This document shows, one piece after another, positions 6,222 to 14,773 of a stretch of DNA of 17,144 nt (its first letter is position 1; the number at the start of each line of letters is the position of its first letter). The position numbers were made by a program, and so were the translations under genes. Source of the stretch: Actinobacteria bacterium 13_1_40CM_66_12 (GTDB taxonomy: Bacteria; Chloroflexota; Dormibacteria; Dormibacterales; Dormibacteraceae). The stretch lies in the NCBI GenBank assembly GCA_001917895.1, contig MNEW01000005.1, forward strand, positions 1 through 17,144. Direction: 5' to 3'. A model generated the notes under the pieces. That model worked only from the letters and a program-made list of their open reading frames with translations, made no database searches and was not told the DNA's origin.

Positions 6222-8807
6222 ATGAGGTTGGAAAAGTTCACGGAAAAGGCCCAGGAGGCTCTGCAGGAGGCTGCGGCTCTGGCGCGCAGTCTCCGCCAGC
6301 AAGCCATCGAGCCCGAACACCTGATACTGGCGCTCATCAGCCAGGAGGGCGGCGTCGGCCGCACTCTGCTGGAGCGGGCGGGTGTGTCCGTCCAGGCCCT
6401 CGAGCCGGCGCTTGTTTCGGTCGTCGAGCGCTTGCCGAGGGTGAGTGGCGGCGGCCAGCCTTACCTGTCCGCCGAGCTACAAAAAGCACTGGACGAAGCC
6501 GAGCAGGAAGCCGAGAAACTCAAGGACGAGTACATCTCGACCGAGCATCTGTTGCTCGCGCTCGCCGGCACCAAGACATTGAAGGACGCGGGCGCCGGGC
6601 ACGACGCCCTGCTTCGCGCGCTTCGCCAGATCCGCGGCAGCCAGCGCGTCACCGACCAGAACCCGGAGTCCAAGTACCAGGCTCTCGAGAAGTACGGCCG
6701 CGACCTGACCAAGCTTGCCGCTGAGGGCAAGCTCGACCCGGTCATCGGTCGAGACGAGGAGATCCGTCGTGTAATCCAGGTGCTGTCCCGCCGCACCAAG
6801 AACAACCCCGTCCTCATCGGCGAGCCCGGCGTCGGCAAGACCGCCATCGCCGAAGGGCTCGCCCAGCGGATCGCCGCCGGCGACGTGCCCGAAGGCCTGA
6901 AGGGCAAGCGCGTCATCGCCCTCGACCTGGGTGCACTCGTAGCGGGGACCAAGTACCGAGGCGAGTTCGAGGACCGGCTGAAGGCAGTGCTCAAGGAGAT
7001 CGAGGCCTCCAATGGCCAGATCGTCCTGTTCATTGACGAGCTGCACACGCTGGTCGGCGCCGGCGCCGCCGAGGGCGCCATCGACGCAGCCAACCTGTTG
7101 AAGCCGATGCTTGCCCGCGGCGAGCTGCGCGCGATCGGCGCTACCACTCTCGACGAGTACCGCAAGCACATCGAAAAGGACGCCGCCCTCGAGCGTCGGT
7201 TCCAGCCGATCATGGTCAACGAGCCCACGGTCGAGGACACCATCAGCATCCTCCGCGGGTTGCGCGAGCGATACGAGATCCACCATGGCGTTCGCATCAA
7301 GGATTCCGCGATCGTTGCCGCGGCCGTGCTGTCGAACCGCTACATCACCGACCGCTTCCTGCCTGACAAGGCGATCGACCTCATCGACGAGGCCGCCGCA
7401 CGGCTGCGCACCGAGATCGACTCCTTGCCTGCCGAGCTCGACGAGACCGAGCGGCAGATCCGCCAGCTCGAGATCGAGCGCCAGGCCTTGAAGAAGGAGA
7501 CCGATAAGGTTTCCAAGGAGCGGCTTGCATCGCTCGAGAAGCAGCTGGCGGGCCTGTCGGAGAAGCGGACCTCGCTGCGCTCGCGCTGGGAGCAGGAGAA
7601 GGAGGTCATCGGCAAGATCCGCAGCCTCAAGGCGCAGCTCGAAGAGGTGCGCGCCGAGGCCGACCGGGCCGAGCGCGCCGCCGATTTCGCGAAGGCGGCG
7701 GAGCTCCGGTACGGAAAAGCGGTGGAGGTCGAAAAGCAGATCCAGGCCGCCCAGGCACGACTAACCGAGCTACAAGGTGGCCACGCGCTCCTCAAAGAAG
7801 AGGTAGACGAGGAGGACATCGCCGAGATCGTCGGCCGGTGGACCGGAATCCCGGTCTCGCGTTTGATGGAAGGCGAGATCGCCAAGCTCATCAAGATGGA
7901 GGAGCGTCTGCACGAACGGGTCATCGGGCAGGACGAGGCCGTGAGCGCGGTCGCCAATGCTGTGCGGCGGAATCGGTCTGGACTGTCAGATCCGAACCGG
8001 CCGGTGGGATCGTTCATCTTCCTCGGCCCGACCGGTGTCGGCAAGACTGAGCTGGCGCGTGCGCTGGCCGAGTTCTTGTTCGACAACGAGCAGGCCCTCA
8101 TTCGGCTCGACATGTCCGAGTACCAGGAGAAGCACACGGTTGCGCGCCTGATCGGCGCTCCGCCCGGCTACGTCGGCTACGACGAAGGTGGACAGCTCAC
8201 AGAGGCGGTTCGACGCCGTCCATACTCTGTCGTGCTCTTCGATGAGATCGAGAAGGCACACCCCGACGTCTTCAACGTCCTGCTGCAGATCCTCGACGAC
8301 GGCCGTCTCACTGACGGTCAGGGCCGGACTGTCGACTTCCGCAACGCCGTGATCATCATGACCTCGAATCTGGGCGGCCAGACCATTCAAGAGATGTCCG
8401 GGCGGCCCTTTGACGAGGTGCGCGAGTCGGTCATGGCCGTGCTTCGCGACCACTTCCGGCCCGAGTTCCTGAACCGCGTCGACGAGGTCATCGTCTTCGG
8501 CCCACTCACAGAAGACCAGCTGACGGCAATCGTCGATATCCAGCTGCGGCGGCTCGAAAAGCGCCTGGCGGAGCGGCACATCCGGCTGGTGGTCACCGAC
8601 GCGGCGCGCAAGCTGCTCGCCCAGCGAGGATGGGATCCGGTCTACGGCGCTCGCCCGCTGAAGCGTGCGATCCAGCGGCTGGTCCAGGACCCGCTTGCCA
8701 TGATGCTGCTGGAGGGCAAGTTCTCCGACGGAAGCGCGGTCGAGGTCGACGGACGAAACGGCGAGCTGACGTTCAGCAAGGCCAAGGTCGCAGCCACAGT
8801 CGCCTGA
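6222..8807 (+). CDS. clpB: ATP-dependent chaperone ClpB (Hsp100 disaggregase)
   Basis: 861 residues, the normal ClpB length. ClpB pulls proteins out of aggregates through a hexameric pore together with DnaK. Domains in order: N-domain (1 to about 145, [14 protein letters not shown] onward); first AAA+ module with Walker A GEPGVGKT at 200-207 and Walker B Asp272-Glu273; middle coiled-coil domain (about 400-525, very rich in Glu, Lys and Arg); second AAA+ module with Walker A GPTGVGKT at 602-609 and Walker B Asp674-Glu675; C-terminal D2 small domain with the [10 protein letters not shown] sensor-2 motif. The full-length middle domain separates it from ClpA and ClpC, and no ClpP-binding IGF-type loop is seen. 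The MRLEKFT start matches the family. No dnaK, grpE or hspR gene is nearby. It converges on the hydrolase gene with 15 nt between stops. Confidence 0.98.
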   Translation: MRLEKFTEKAQEALQEAAALARSLRQQAIEPEHLILALISQEGGVGRTLLERAGVSVQALEPALVSVVERLPRVSGGGQPYLSAELQKALDEAEQEAEKLKDEYISTEHLLLALAGTKTLKDAGAGHDALLRALRQIRGSQRVTDQNPESKYQALEKYGRDLTKLAAEGKLDPVIGRDEEIRRVIQVLSRRTKNNPVLIGEPGVGKTAIAEGLAQRIAAGDVPEGLKGKRVIALDLGALVAGTKYRGEFEDRLKAVLKEIEASNGQIVLFIDELHTLVGAGAAEGAIDAANLLKPMLARGELRAIGATTLDEYRKHIEKDAALERRFQPIMVNEPTVEDTISILRGLRERYEIHHGVRIKDSAIVAAAVLSNRYITDRFLPDKAIDLIDEAAARLRTEIDSLPAELDETERQIRQLEIERQALKKETDKVSKERLASLEKQLAGLSEKRTSLRSRWEQEKEVIGKIRSLKAQLEEVRAEADRAERAADFAKAAELRYGKAVEVEKQIQAAQARLTELQGGHALLKEEVDEEDIAEIVGRWTGIPVSRLMEGEIAKLIKMEERLHERVIGQDEAVSAVANAVRRNRSGLSDPNRPVGSFIFLGPTGVGKTELARALAEFLFDNEQALIRLDMSEYQEKHTVARLIGAPPGYVGYDEGGQLTEAVRRRPYSVVLFDEIEKAHPDVFNVLLQILDDGRLTDGQGRTVDFRNAVIIMTSNLGGQTIQEMSGRPFDEVRESVMAVLRDHFRPEFLNRVDEVIVFGPLTEDQLTAIVDIQLRRLEKRLAERHIRLVVTDAARKLLAQRGWDPVYGARPLKRAIQRLVQDPLAMMLLEGKFSDGSAVEVDGRNGELTFSKAKVAATVA

Positions 8808-8822
8808 TCGGCGCCGGCTGCG

Positions 8823-10295
8823 CTACGAGCAGGTGGAGCCGTCGGCTGGAAGTTTCAGGCTGATCAGATAGGCGTCTTCGGCTTGCTGCGCGCATGTGCT
8901 GGCGAAGTACGAGACGTGGCCATTGCCGTTGCGTGTCAGGAGCACCGATCCAGCCAGCTTCTGATGCACCGACTGCGCCCACGCATATGGGGTGGCCGGG
9001 TCGCCGGTGCCGCCGACGAGCAGGATCGGAGGCGCGCCGTCCGCGGTGAGTGGGCCAGGCTGTCCGGTCGGCTTGACCGGCCAGTACGCGCAGGCCAGGT
9101 TCGAATACTGCGTCGCAGGCCCGAACAGCGCTGAGGCTTTCGCGAACGTTGCACCGAGAGCGTCATACGCTGCCACGTCGCTGGGCACTGGGCGGTCCAG
9201 GCAGTTGACCGCGTAGTTGGCGTCTCCTTCATTGTTGTAGGTTCCGTCCGCGTTCCGTCCCAGGTAGAGGTCGGCCAGCTGCAGGAGAATCGACCCGTTG
9301 CCGTCATCGGCCAGGGTGAGTGCGCGGTCAAGGTAAGTCCACGAGCTCTGGTCGTAGAGTGGCGTCAGCACACCGATAACCGCGAGCCCGCGCGTAAGCG
9401 ATCGGTTGCCGACCGCGAGCGGCGTCGTGTCCAGCCGCTGCATGAGCGCATTGAGCTTGGTGGCGGGATCACCGGACTTCGCGAAGGCGCACGATGGCCG
9501 CGACTTGCAGTCCGACAAGAACGCCTGCAGGTTCTGCTCGAAACCGACCACCTGGGCGAGGAGGAGATCGTTGGCTGAAAGGTTCGGGTCGACGACGCCG
9601 TCGAGCGCGAGCGCGCGCACGTGAGTGGGGAAGAGGTGCGCGTAGGTCTGGCCGAGGAAGGTTCCATAGGAGAAGCCGAGGTACGTGAGTTTTTCGTCGC
9701 CGAGCGCTGCGCGGATCTCATCCATGTCGCGGGCCGCGTTCGGGGTGTCGACGAACGGTAGCAGTTTGGCGCTGCGCTGCTGGCATCCAGCGGCGAAGTC
9801 CTTGTCGGCCTGGATTGCAGTTTGCTTTTCGGTGGGGTCGTCGAGAACCGGATCCAGCGCGTTGAAGACGTCCTCCCCAGGACCGTCGAGACAGCGCACT
9901 GGCGCGCTGTCACCAATGCCCCGCGGGTCGAAGCCGATCAGGTCGAACCTGACGTTGAGTCCAGTCAGCGCGGTCGCGTTGCTGCGCAGGAACTCGACGC
10001 CGGACGCACCTGGTCCGCCGGGATTCGTCAGCAGCGAACCGATGCGGCCGGCCTGGGTGGTCGCCGGCTTCTTGATGAGTGCGATGCCGATGTCGCCGTT
10101 CGTTGGATGCGTGTAGTCGAGCGGGACCTGCACCGTGCCGCACTGGAAGCCGCCTCCGCAACTGGTCCAGGCGACTTTGCTCGGACTCGGCAGCGGGCTT
10201 GGGCTTGGGGTCGCTTTGGCCTGCGGACCGCTGCGTGTGCACGCGGTGAGCAGCAGGATGGCCGCGATCGCGACCGCCGTGATACGCGGACCCAC
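8823..10295 (-). CDS. Secreted alpha/beta-hydrolase, TAP-like (tripeptidyl aminopeptidase-related) lipoprotein
   Basis: 490 residues from a GTG at 10295. This start gives a compact lipoprotein signal (MGPRITAVAIAAILLLTAC, lipobox LTAC, Cys19) and has TAGACT 7 nt upstream; a longer GTG start at 10325 (500 residues) is possible but adds 10 polar residues. After a Pro/Ser-rich linker comes the alpha/beta-hydrolase fold: oxyanion segment NPGGPGASG (from about 91), nucleophile Ser209 in GFSYG, Asp432 in GGTGDPATP and His460 in GNGHVSYF. The C-terminal part with paired Cys residues matches the TAP-like domain of SlpD/TAP-type exopeptidases from Streptomyces, which release short peptides from N-termini. 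Some family members instead cleave esters or hydrolyse proline derivatives. It is probably anchored outside the membrane and could feed peptide uptake. Confidence 0.9.
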   Translation of the reverse strand: MGPRITAVAIAAILLLTACTRSGPQAKATPSPSPLPSPSKVAWTSCGGGFQCGTVQVPLDYTHPTNGDIGIALIKKPATTQAGRIGSLLTNPGGPGASGVEFLRSNATALTGLNVRFDLIGFDPRGIGDSAPVRCLDGPGEDVFNALDPVLDDPTEKQTAIQADKDFAAGCQQRSAKLLPFVDTPNAARDMDEIRAALGDEKLTYLGFSYGTFLGQTYAHLFPTHVRALALDGVVDPNLSANDLLLAQVVGFEQNLQAFLSDCKSRPSCAFAKSGDPATKLNALMQRLDTTPLAVGNRSLTRGLAVIGVLTPLYDQSSWTYLDRALTLADDGNGSILLQLADLYLGRNADGTYNNEGDANYAVNCLDRPVPSDVAAYDALGATFAKASALFGPATQYSNLACAYWPVKPTGQPGPLTADGAPPILLVGGTGDPATPYAWAQSVHQKLAGSVLLTRNGNGHVSYFASTCAQQAEDAYLISLKLPADGSTCS

Positions 10296-10302
10296 AAATC
10301 GG

Positions 10303-10308
10303 AGTCTA
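10303..10308 (-). promoter_or_regulatory. -10 box (TAGACT) before the hydrolase gene
   Basis: On the minus strand TAGACT ends 7 nt before the GTG at 10295. It lies in the loop of a small perfect inverted repeat (ATCGG at 10298-10302, CCGAT at 10309-10313). The repeat may be chance. The box supports the shorter start for the hydrolase. Confidence 0.4.
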
Positions 10309-10351
10309 CCGATGTCGCTGATCACGCGATCTGATCCACAATCGATTTGCG

Positions 10352-10681
10352 ATGACGGTCGGGTATGCGGCGTTCTGGATCTATTTGGCTGCTTGCTCCA
10401 ATGCGGCCGGCATTACCGCCGTCGTCCTGGGGCTGATCGCGAGATTTGCGATGCGTCCGTTTGACACTGACTACCGGCTTGGATTTTTCTTAGGTCTGTT
10501 CGGAGTCGTTGTGTTGGTCGGTGTCGTCGCGTCTGCGCTGGCCTACAAGCTCGCGACTGATGCTGGGGCGTTGGCGACGCTCAGAGTCAGCAGCCTCATC
10601 GTGCCGCTGGTTGTCGGCATCGTCGTCTTCATCTGGGCGTCCGGCTTCCCTCTGTCACGGATCTTGCGGCGTCGCGGCTGA
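10352..10681 (+). CDS. Small membrane protein, three helices, unrecognised
   Basis: A 109-residue very hydrophobic protein I cannot assign. Three predicted membrane helices are visible at about residues 5-31 (AAFWIYLAACSNAAGITAVV), 43-66 (LGFFLGLFGVVVLVGVVASA) and 79-99 (SSLIVPLVVGIVVFIWASGF). The last is followed by a basic tail (SRILRRRG), suggesting a cytoplasmic C-terminus. It starts at an ATG with CACAAT, a weak -10 candidate, ending 9 nt upstream and no SD site. It is divergent from the hydrolase lipoprotein gene, sharing 56 nt of upstream region if that gene starts at 10295. The continuous hydrophobic pattern and the codon use support a real gene; the function is unknown. Confidence 0.7.
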   Translation: MTVGYAAFWIYLAACSNAAGITAVVLGLIARFAMRPFDTDYRLGFFLGLFGVVVLVGVVASALAYKLATDAGALATLRVSSLIVPLVVGIVVFIWASGFPLSRILRRRG

Positions 10682-10692
10682 CGTCGCGGCTG
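10670..10692. repeat. Short tandem repeat across the small membrane-protein stop
   Basis: CGTCGCGGCTG occurs at 10670-10680 and again at 10682-10692, a 12-bp period spanning the TGA stop at 10679-10681. Two copies only; probably a small slippage duplication. Confidence 0.6.
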
Positions 10693-10718
10693 GCGGGAAG
10701 GGAGGGATTCCATCCCGC
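10693..10718 (+). terminator. Possible stem-loop after the small membrane-protein gene
   Basis: GCGGGA (10693-10698) can pair with TCCCGC (10713-10718), or the inner GGGAT (10704-10708) with ATCCC (10712-10716). No T-tract follows. The rest of the gap up to 10884 holds no gene that I can support; a second small stem GGGG/CCCC is at 10872-10884, just before the next -10 box. Confidence 0.25.
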
Positions 10719-10884
10719 ACGTCAATCCAGACTCGGAAGACGCTCGTACTGCTCAAGCTAATGTGCTGGACGGTTGCGTCGGTCGAGGCAGCGACGGAGA
10801 GCCGCACTGTGGCCGGCACCGCGGAAACAAGACGCGAAAATAGTTTTGAGCATCTGGGTTCTCCTCTCTTCGGGGTTTGACCCC

Positions 10885-10890
10885 TAACCT
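10885..10890 (+). promoter_or_regulatory. -10 box (TAACCT) of the TPR gene
   Basis: TAACCT ends exactly 6 nt before the GTG at 10897, so transcription would begin at the start codon. No SD site exists before this GTG. The small stem GGGG-TTTGA-CCCC (10872-10884) abuts the box and could be an operator, but this is speculative. Confidence 0.45.
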
Positions 10891-10896
10891 GTCGGC

Positions 10897-11343
10897 GTGT
10901 CAGAGAGGTCGGAAGACGCGGCGGCGGCGCTCTACGCGCAGGGCATGAAGCTCGCGAAGAATAACGACTGGCCCGAAGCTGAGGCGGCGTTTCGTCAAGC
11001 GGCGGAATTGGCGCCGAAGGCATCAGTGACATGGCTTTCTGTGGCGATCGCCTGCTGCCATCAGGGGCGATATGAGCAGGCCGTGCTCGCCATTGAGTGG
11101 GCGCTGCACGCCGCCATGCCGATCAGAGAAACGCCGGAAAGCGTGCTCGGAGTTGCCAGGTGGGAAGCTGCGGACTGGCGGGGCGTGGAAGAAGCGTTTC
11201 GCCGACTCTTGCAAAAGGAGCCGATCGACTCCCCCACCCACCTCTTCCTAGCGATCGCGTTGATCAGTCAGAACCGGGTTCAAGAAGGCGTCGATGAATT
11301 GATGGCCGGATACCGGATGGAGATCGCGGAGTCCGAATCCTGA
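10897..11343 (+). CDS. Tetratricopeptide repeat (TPR) protein
   Basis: A 148-residue protein built almost wholly of TPR helices and without a signal peptide, so probably cytoplasmic. Repeats are visible at about 11-41 (LYAQGMKLAKNNDWPEAEAA, then FRQAAELAP), about 44-74 (TWLSVAIACCHQGRYEQAVL), and degenerate copies at about 80-109 (GVARWEAADWRGVEEAFRRL) and 112-140 (SPTHLFLAIALISQNRVQEG). TPR proteins act as protein-binding scaffolds, and no enzyme domain is attached here. The GTG start is supported by the -10 box at 10885-10890 and by the first repeat beginning soon after. It stands alone: the next gene on the plus strand is 243 nt away past a tRNA on the opposite strand. The partner is unknown. 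Confidence 0.85.
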   Translation: MSERSEDAAAALYAQGMKLAKNNDWPEAEAAFRQAAELAPKASVTWLSVAIACCHQGRYEQAVLAIEWALHAAMPIRETPESVLGVARWEAADWRGVEEAFRRLLQKEPIDSPTHLFLAIALISQNRVQEGVDELMAGYRMEIAESES

Positions 11344-11435
11344 CCGATGACCGCAAATGCCGGCAGCCGCCGATTTCGAGCGCATTTCAAACCCGCCGCA
11401 GTGTGAACTGGCGTGTGTCCTGAGACATGACAAAG

Positions 11436-11525
11436 CGGGAAGGGAGAGATTCGAACTCTCGAGGGAGCTTTACACCCCCTACCCGCTTAGCAGGCGGGTG
11501 CTTTCGGCCACTCAGCCACCTCCCC
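11436..11525 (-). tRNA. tRNA-Ser (anticodon GCU)
   Basis: A full 90-nt class II tRNA on the minus strand. Acceptor strands are GGGGAGG (11519-11525) and CCTTCCC (11437-11443) with one G-U pair, and the discriminator G is at 11436. The D-arm reads GCTGAGTGGCCGAAAGC. The anticodon stem CCCGC/GCGGG encloses the loop CTGCTAA with anticodon GCT at 11489-11491, reading AGC and AGU. A long variable arm (GGGGG paired with CTCCC) marks it as serine. The T-arm is GAGAG-TTCGAAT-CTCTC. CCA is not encoded (CTT follows the discriminator). Possible -10 boxes upstream on the minus strand are GATAAT (11537-11542) and TAGAAT (11548-11553). Confidence 0.97.
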
Positions 11526-11586
11526 GGCGATTCCGGATTATCGTTCGATTCTATCCGCCACGGTGCCCTTTCATACTTAGCACCGA

Positions 11587-13830
11587 ATGGAGGCACCAGG
11601 CGGTCCAGGCGCGCCCCCGATGTGGGGTCCGGGGCGCAAGATGGCATTCGGCGCTGCGCCTGGCCCGCGGAGCAAGCTCTGGTACACGCTCGCCGATGGC
11701 GCCCTCAGCGAAGTCTTCTTTCCCACCATCGACCGCGTGGCCCTGCATGAGTTGCGCTTCTTCGCGTCAGCCGGTGGCGCGCCTCCGGTCGATGACTCGG
11801 GTGACGGTCAGCACCGCGTCACCTGGCTCGCGCCCGGCATCCCTGCGTTCACAGTCGACAGCACTCACCACGAATATCGCCTGACCAAAGAGATCTTCTC
11901 CGACCCCGACGAAAACGCCTTGCTCATCGCGGCTACATTCACGCCCGAGCTACCCGACGTGCGCCTCTACATGCAGGTTTCAGCGCACTGGCAGCCGGGC
12001 AGCGAGGGCAATTTCGGACAGGTTCTGGAGACGCATCCGCCCGCTCTCCTCCTGCGCCAGCAAGACGTTTGGATCTGCATCGTCGGTCCATTCAGCCGAG
12101 CAACCGTCGGCTATTACCGCAGCTCCGACCTGCAGATCGACCTCCACGACGGCGACGGCTACCTCACAAGCACATATGAGCGCGCGGGCCCCGGCAACGT
12201 CGCCGCGGGCGCCGAGATCGGAATTCGCGCCGGCTCGTTTCAGATCGCGGTCGGGTTTGCTCACACAAGAGCGGACGCCGAAGAGGTGGCGCGTACCGCG
12301 TTGCAGAAAGGAGCGGGCAACGTCCGCCACTCATTCGAGCGCGCATGGCGATCACTCCCCGATCTGCCGCCCGCGCTCGCCAAAGTCAGCGGGGACGAAG
12401 GCTCGCTCGCCCAAGCCTCGCTGGCGGTGCTGCGCTGTCTCGAAGACAAGTCGCACGCGGGCGCGTTCATCGCCTCGCCCGCTGCGCCATGGGGTGAGTC
12501 GAATCACAACGGCAACCAGATCTACCACCTGGTCTGGCCGCGCGACCTTTGTCGCATCGCCACCGCTCTGCTCGACGCCGGCGATCAGGCCGCCGCGCTG
12601 CGCGCGTTCCGCCACTTGCAGTCTCGTCAGCGCGCGGATGGGGCGTGGTTCCAGAACTGGTTCATGGACGGAACCCCGCACTGGACTTCGACCGAGCTCG
12701 ACCAGGTGGCGCTTCCCATCCTGCTTGCGTGGCGGTTGGGCGTCGCGGGCTGCCTCGACCACGACCCATACCCGGTCATGGTCCGCCCGGCCGCACAGTT
12801 CATCATCCGCGAAGGTCCGCTCACGCAGCTAGACCGCTGGGAGGACCTCGGCGGCCTTTCGCCCTCCACATTGGCAGCATGCATCGCCGCCCTCATCGTC
12901 TCTGCCGAGTTTGCTCACGAGGCCGGCGAACACGTCGCCGCCAGCCACCTTCGTGCGGTTGCGGACTACTGGAACGATCGCGTCGAGATCTGGTGCTCGA
13001 CGCCCGGCGGCCAGTACGTGCGCCTCGCCGGCGACCCCGACCACCGCCCCACCGAAGGGGCGATCGCGCCCGAGTTTCTCGAGCTGGTCAGATACGGGCT
13101 GCGCCGGCCGAAGGACGAGCGCATCCTGCGCAGCCTTCAGGGCGTCGACGCGAACCTCAAGGCCGGCCTGCCCGCCGGACCCTCGTGGCGCAGATACGTC
13201 GGCGACCGTTATGGAGAGAACGACGACGGATCGCCGTGGGATGGAAGCGGGAAAGGCCGACCGTGGCCCGTGCTCACCGGCGAACGCGCACGTCACTTCT
13301 TCTCCATGGGCCTGCCCGCGGCCGAGATGGTGCGGACGCTGGAAGGCTTCGCGGGTCCCGGCTTGATGCTCCCAGAACAGGTGTGGGACGGCCCCGACAT
13401 CCCCAGCCGCGGGCTGATCTCTGGAAAGGCGACCGGGTCGGTGTCGCCCTTGGGCTGGGCCCACGCCGAGTACCTGGAACTGCTCGTGACCATCGCGCTA
13501 GCCGGCTTCCCCGACATCGTCCTGCCCGCGCGCCGCCGCTACACGGAAGGCTCGGCGCAGGAGCCCGCCTTTGTGTGGTCACACAAGCACCAGATCACCC
13601 ACATCGCCGGCGGCCGCAGGCTGCGCGTTCAGCTGCCGAGACCGGGGTCGGTGCACTACACGTTTGACGACTGGAAGACATTCGCCGAGGCCGACGCCAT
13701 CGATACGACGCTAGGCGTGTGGGTCGCCGAGATCCCCTCCAACAAGCTCGCGTCCGGCTCGCAGCTCGCCTGGACGGCGCACTACGTCACCGGATGGGAA
13801 GGCAAGAACTACGACCTGACCGTCGACTGA
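11587..13830 (+). CDS. Glycoside hydrolase family 15 enzyme (glucoamylase/glucodextranase type)
   Basis: A 747-residue protein with an N-terminal beta-sandwich domain (about 1-270, as in bacterial glucoamylases and glucodextranases: FGAAPGPRSKLWYTLADGAL and EVFFPTIDRVALHELRF) and a GH15 (alpha/alpha)6 barrel (about 280-690). It releases glucose from the non-reducing ends of alpha-glucans by inversion. HLVWPRDL (with Trp317, Arg319 and Asp320) is in the substrate-binding block, Glu419 in RWEDLGG is the expected general acid and Glu628 in GWAHAEYL the expected general base. A C-terminal domain follows (about 690-747). No signal peptide is seen, so a cytoplasmic role on maltodextrin, glycogen-derived or dextran-derived oligosaccharides is likely. 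The ATG has no SD site; CATACT ends 9 nt upstream. An ATG at 11620 is an alternative start. The stop abuts the stop of the next gene. Confidence 0.93.
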   Translation: MEAPGGPGAPPMWGPGRKMAFGAAPGPRSKLWYTLADGALSEVFFPTIDRVALHELRFFASAGGAPPVDDSGDGQHRVTWLAPGIPAFTVDSTHHEYRLTKEIFSDPDENALLIAATFTPELPDVRLYMQVSAHWQPGSEGNFGQVLETHPPALLLRQQDVWICIVGPFSRATVGYYRSSDLQIDLHDGDGYLTSTYERAGPGNVAAGAEIGIRAGSFQIAVGFAHTRADAEEVARTALQKGAGNVRHSFERAWRSLPDLPPALAKVSGDEGSLAQASLAVLRCLEDKSHAGAFIASPAAPWGESNHNGNQIYHLVWPRDLCRIATALLDAGDQAAALRAFRHLQSRQRADGAWFQNWFMDGTPHWTSTELDQVALPILLAWRLGVAGCLDHDPYPVMVRPAAQFIIREGPLTQLDRWEDLGGLSPSTLAACIAALIVSAEFAHEAGEHVAASHLRAVADYWNDRVEIWCSTPGGQYVRLAGDPDHRPTEGAIAPEFLELVRYGLRRPKDERILRSLQGVDANLKAGLPAGPSWRRYVGDRYGENDDGSPWDGSGKGRPWPVLTGERARHFFSMGLPAAEMVRTLEGFAGPGLMLPEQVWDGPDIPSRGLISGKATGSVSPLGWAHAEYLELLVTIALAGFPDIVLPARRRYTEGSAQEPAFVWSHKHQITHIAGGRRLRVQLPRPGSVHYTFDDWKTFAEADAIDTTLGVWVAEIPSNKLASGSQLAWTAHYVTGWEGKNYDLTVD

Positions 13831-14718
13831 TCAGCGTTCGTCGGGCGGTTCGAGGTCGTCGAGTCGGAGCTCCTTGCCCGCGTCTTCGTCGAACTGACTG
13901 TGCAGCTCGCCGCAGTCGGCGCAGCGGTAGTACTCACCGACGAAGCCCTTGTGCCACACCGCGTAGCTCACGACTCCGGGCTCCTCGACCAGAATCTCTT
14001 GCTCGAGCCGGTAGATGACCTGCTCCCAGCCGCCCGCCTCGATGGCGTCGTCGAGGATGACCAGGCAGTACGGGTGCGGCTCACCCCAAACCACCGTGAC
14101 CTCACCTCGCCGCTCGTCGTCGGCGTTCACGATCGACCAGGCCTCGGCGGCCTGTCCGCGGGTGCTGCGCACGAGCCGGAGCGGAGCCCAGAACCGCTCC
14201 GCCGACTCCCGTTCCGCCTTGTCGTGCTCGGCCTGGGCCTCCTGGAACGCGCTCCACATCCGCAGCAGGTGGTTGCGGAAGCGGTGGTAGGTGGGGAGGA
14301 GCTTGGGCTGCTGCTTGGACGAGCCGATGAGCTGCTCGAAGGCGTGCTCGAAAGCCGATTCCACGCGTTCCTGCCGATCGGCGACATCGGGCGCCCAGGC
14401 CTCGTCCTCCGAGAGCCGCATGCTTTCGTTGAGCACGATCTCGAAGTCCAGCCAGTCGTCTCCGAACTCGGGCACGAACACGCTCTCGACCAGGTCGGCG
14501 AGCCGGTGCTCCTCCAGCAGGGCGGGCGTCACCTTGCCGCGCGCCTCGGGCCATCCCTTCCAGCCCATGACGTTGTGGATCCAGTAGTCGAAGACCGTCA
14601 CGGCGTACTGCAGCGCCGCGGGAGAGCTCCAGATGCCGGTTGGCCAGGTCCGCTTGCCGGTGCGGACCTTGTTGTACAGGGCGATCACCTGTTCTTCGTC
14701 GAGATATTCAGTTTCCAC
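13831..14718 (-). CDS. Unrecognised protein with C-terminal CxxCxxxH motif
   Basis: A 295-residue soluble, acidic, Trp-rich protein I do not recognise. The GTG at 14718 is chosen over an upstream ATG (14796) that would run into the divergent thiF-type gene; TATAGT ends 9 nt upstream of the GTG, and GGAG lies at 14724-14727. The N-terminal part contains YLDEEQVIALYNKVRTGKRT and a Trp-rich run, then FDYWIHNVMGWKGWPEARGK. The middle (about 130-195) is helical and charged. The C-terminal 90 residues include VVWGEPHPYCLVILDD, SYAVWHKGFVGEYYRC and a CADCGELH motif (Cys266, Cys269, His273) that looks like half of a zinc site. No signal peptide or membrane helix is seen. Divergent from the MoeB/ThiF gene and convergent with the GH15 gene. 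Confidence 0.8.
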   Translation of the reverse strand: METEYLDEEQVIALYNKVRTGKRTWPTGIWSSPAALQYAVTVFDYWIHNVMGWKGWPEARGKVTPALLEEHRLADLVESVFVPEFGDDWLDFEIVLNESMRLSEDEAWAPDVADRQERVESAFEHAFEQLIGSSKQQPKLLPTYHRFRNHLLRMWSAFQEAQAEHDKAERESAERFWAPLRLVRSTRGQAAEAWSIVNADDERRGEVTVVWGEPHPYCLVILDDAIEAGGWEQVIYRLEQEILVEEPGVVSYAVWHKGFVGEYYRCADCGELHSQFDEDAGKELRLDDLEPPDER

Positions 14719-14726
14719 GGGCTCTC

Positions 14727-14765
14727 CACTATAGGAATAACCGCAGAGGGACCCTGGGTATAGTG
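14727..14765. promoter_or_regulatory. Mirror-image pair of -10 boxes (TATAGT) for two divergent genes
   Basis: CACTATA (14727-14733) and TATAGTG (14759-14765) form a perfect 7-bp inverted repeat 25 nt apart. Read outward, each contains a TATAGT -10 box ending exactly 9 nt before a start codon: GTG 14718 on the minus strand and ATG 14774 on the plus strand. No good -35 hexamers are seen. The two promoters overlap, so they may compete or share a regulator. Confidence 0.5.
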
Positions 14766-14773
14766 AGTTGCAA

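Noticed and set aside
6165..6320. N-terminal extension of the glycosylase frame by 52 residues
   Set aside because: The mature enzyme needs Pro directly after Met (MPELPE), and the extension overlaps clpB on the other strand. A -10 box directly precedes the ATG at 6164.
6461..7300. Antisense frames of 269-279 codons inside clpB
   Set aside because: Ser/Arg/Leu-rich shadows of the clpB codons with no domain.
10655..11032. A 125-codon minus-strand frame across the gap before the TPR gene
   Set aside because: It overlaps the ends of two better supported genes, is Pro/Arg/Ser-rich and matches nothing recognisable.
11357..11884. Open frames across the tRNA-Ser gene and the start of the GH15 gene
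   Set aside because: They read through a well-formed tRNA and are out of frame with the clear GH15 protein.
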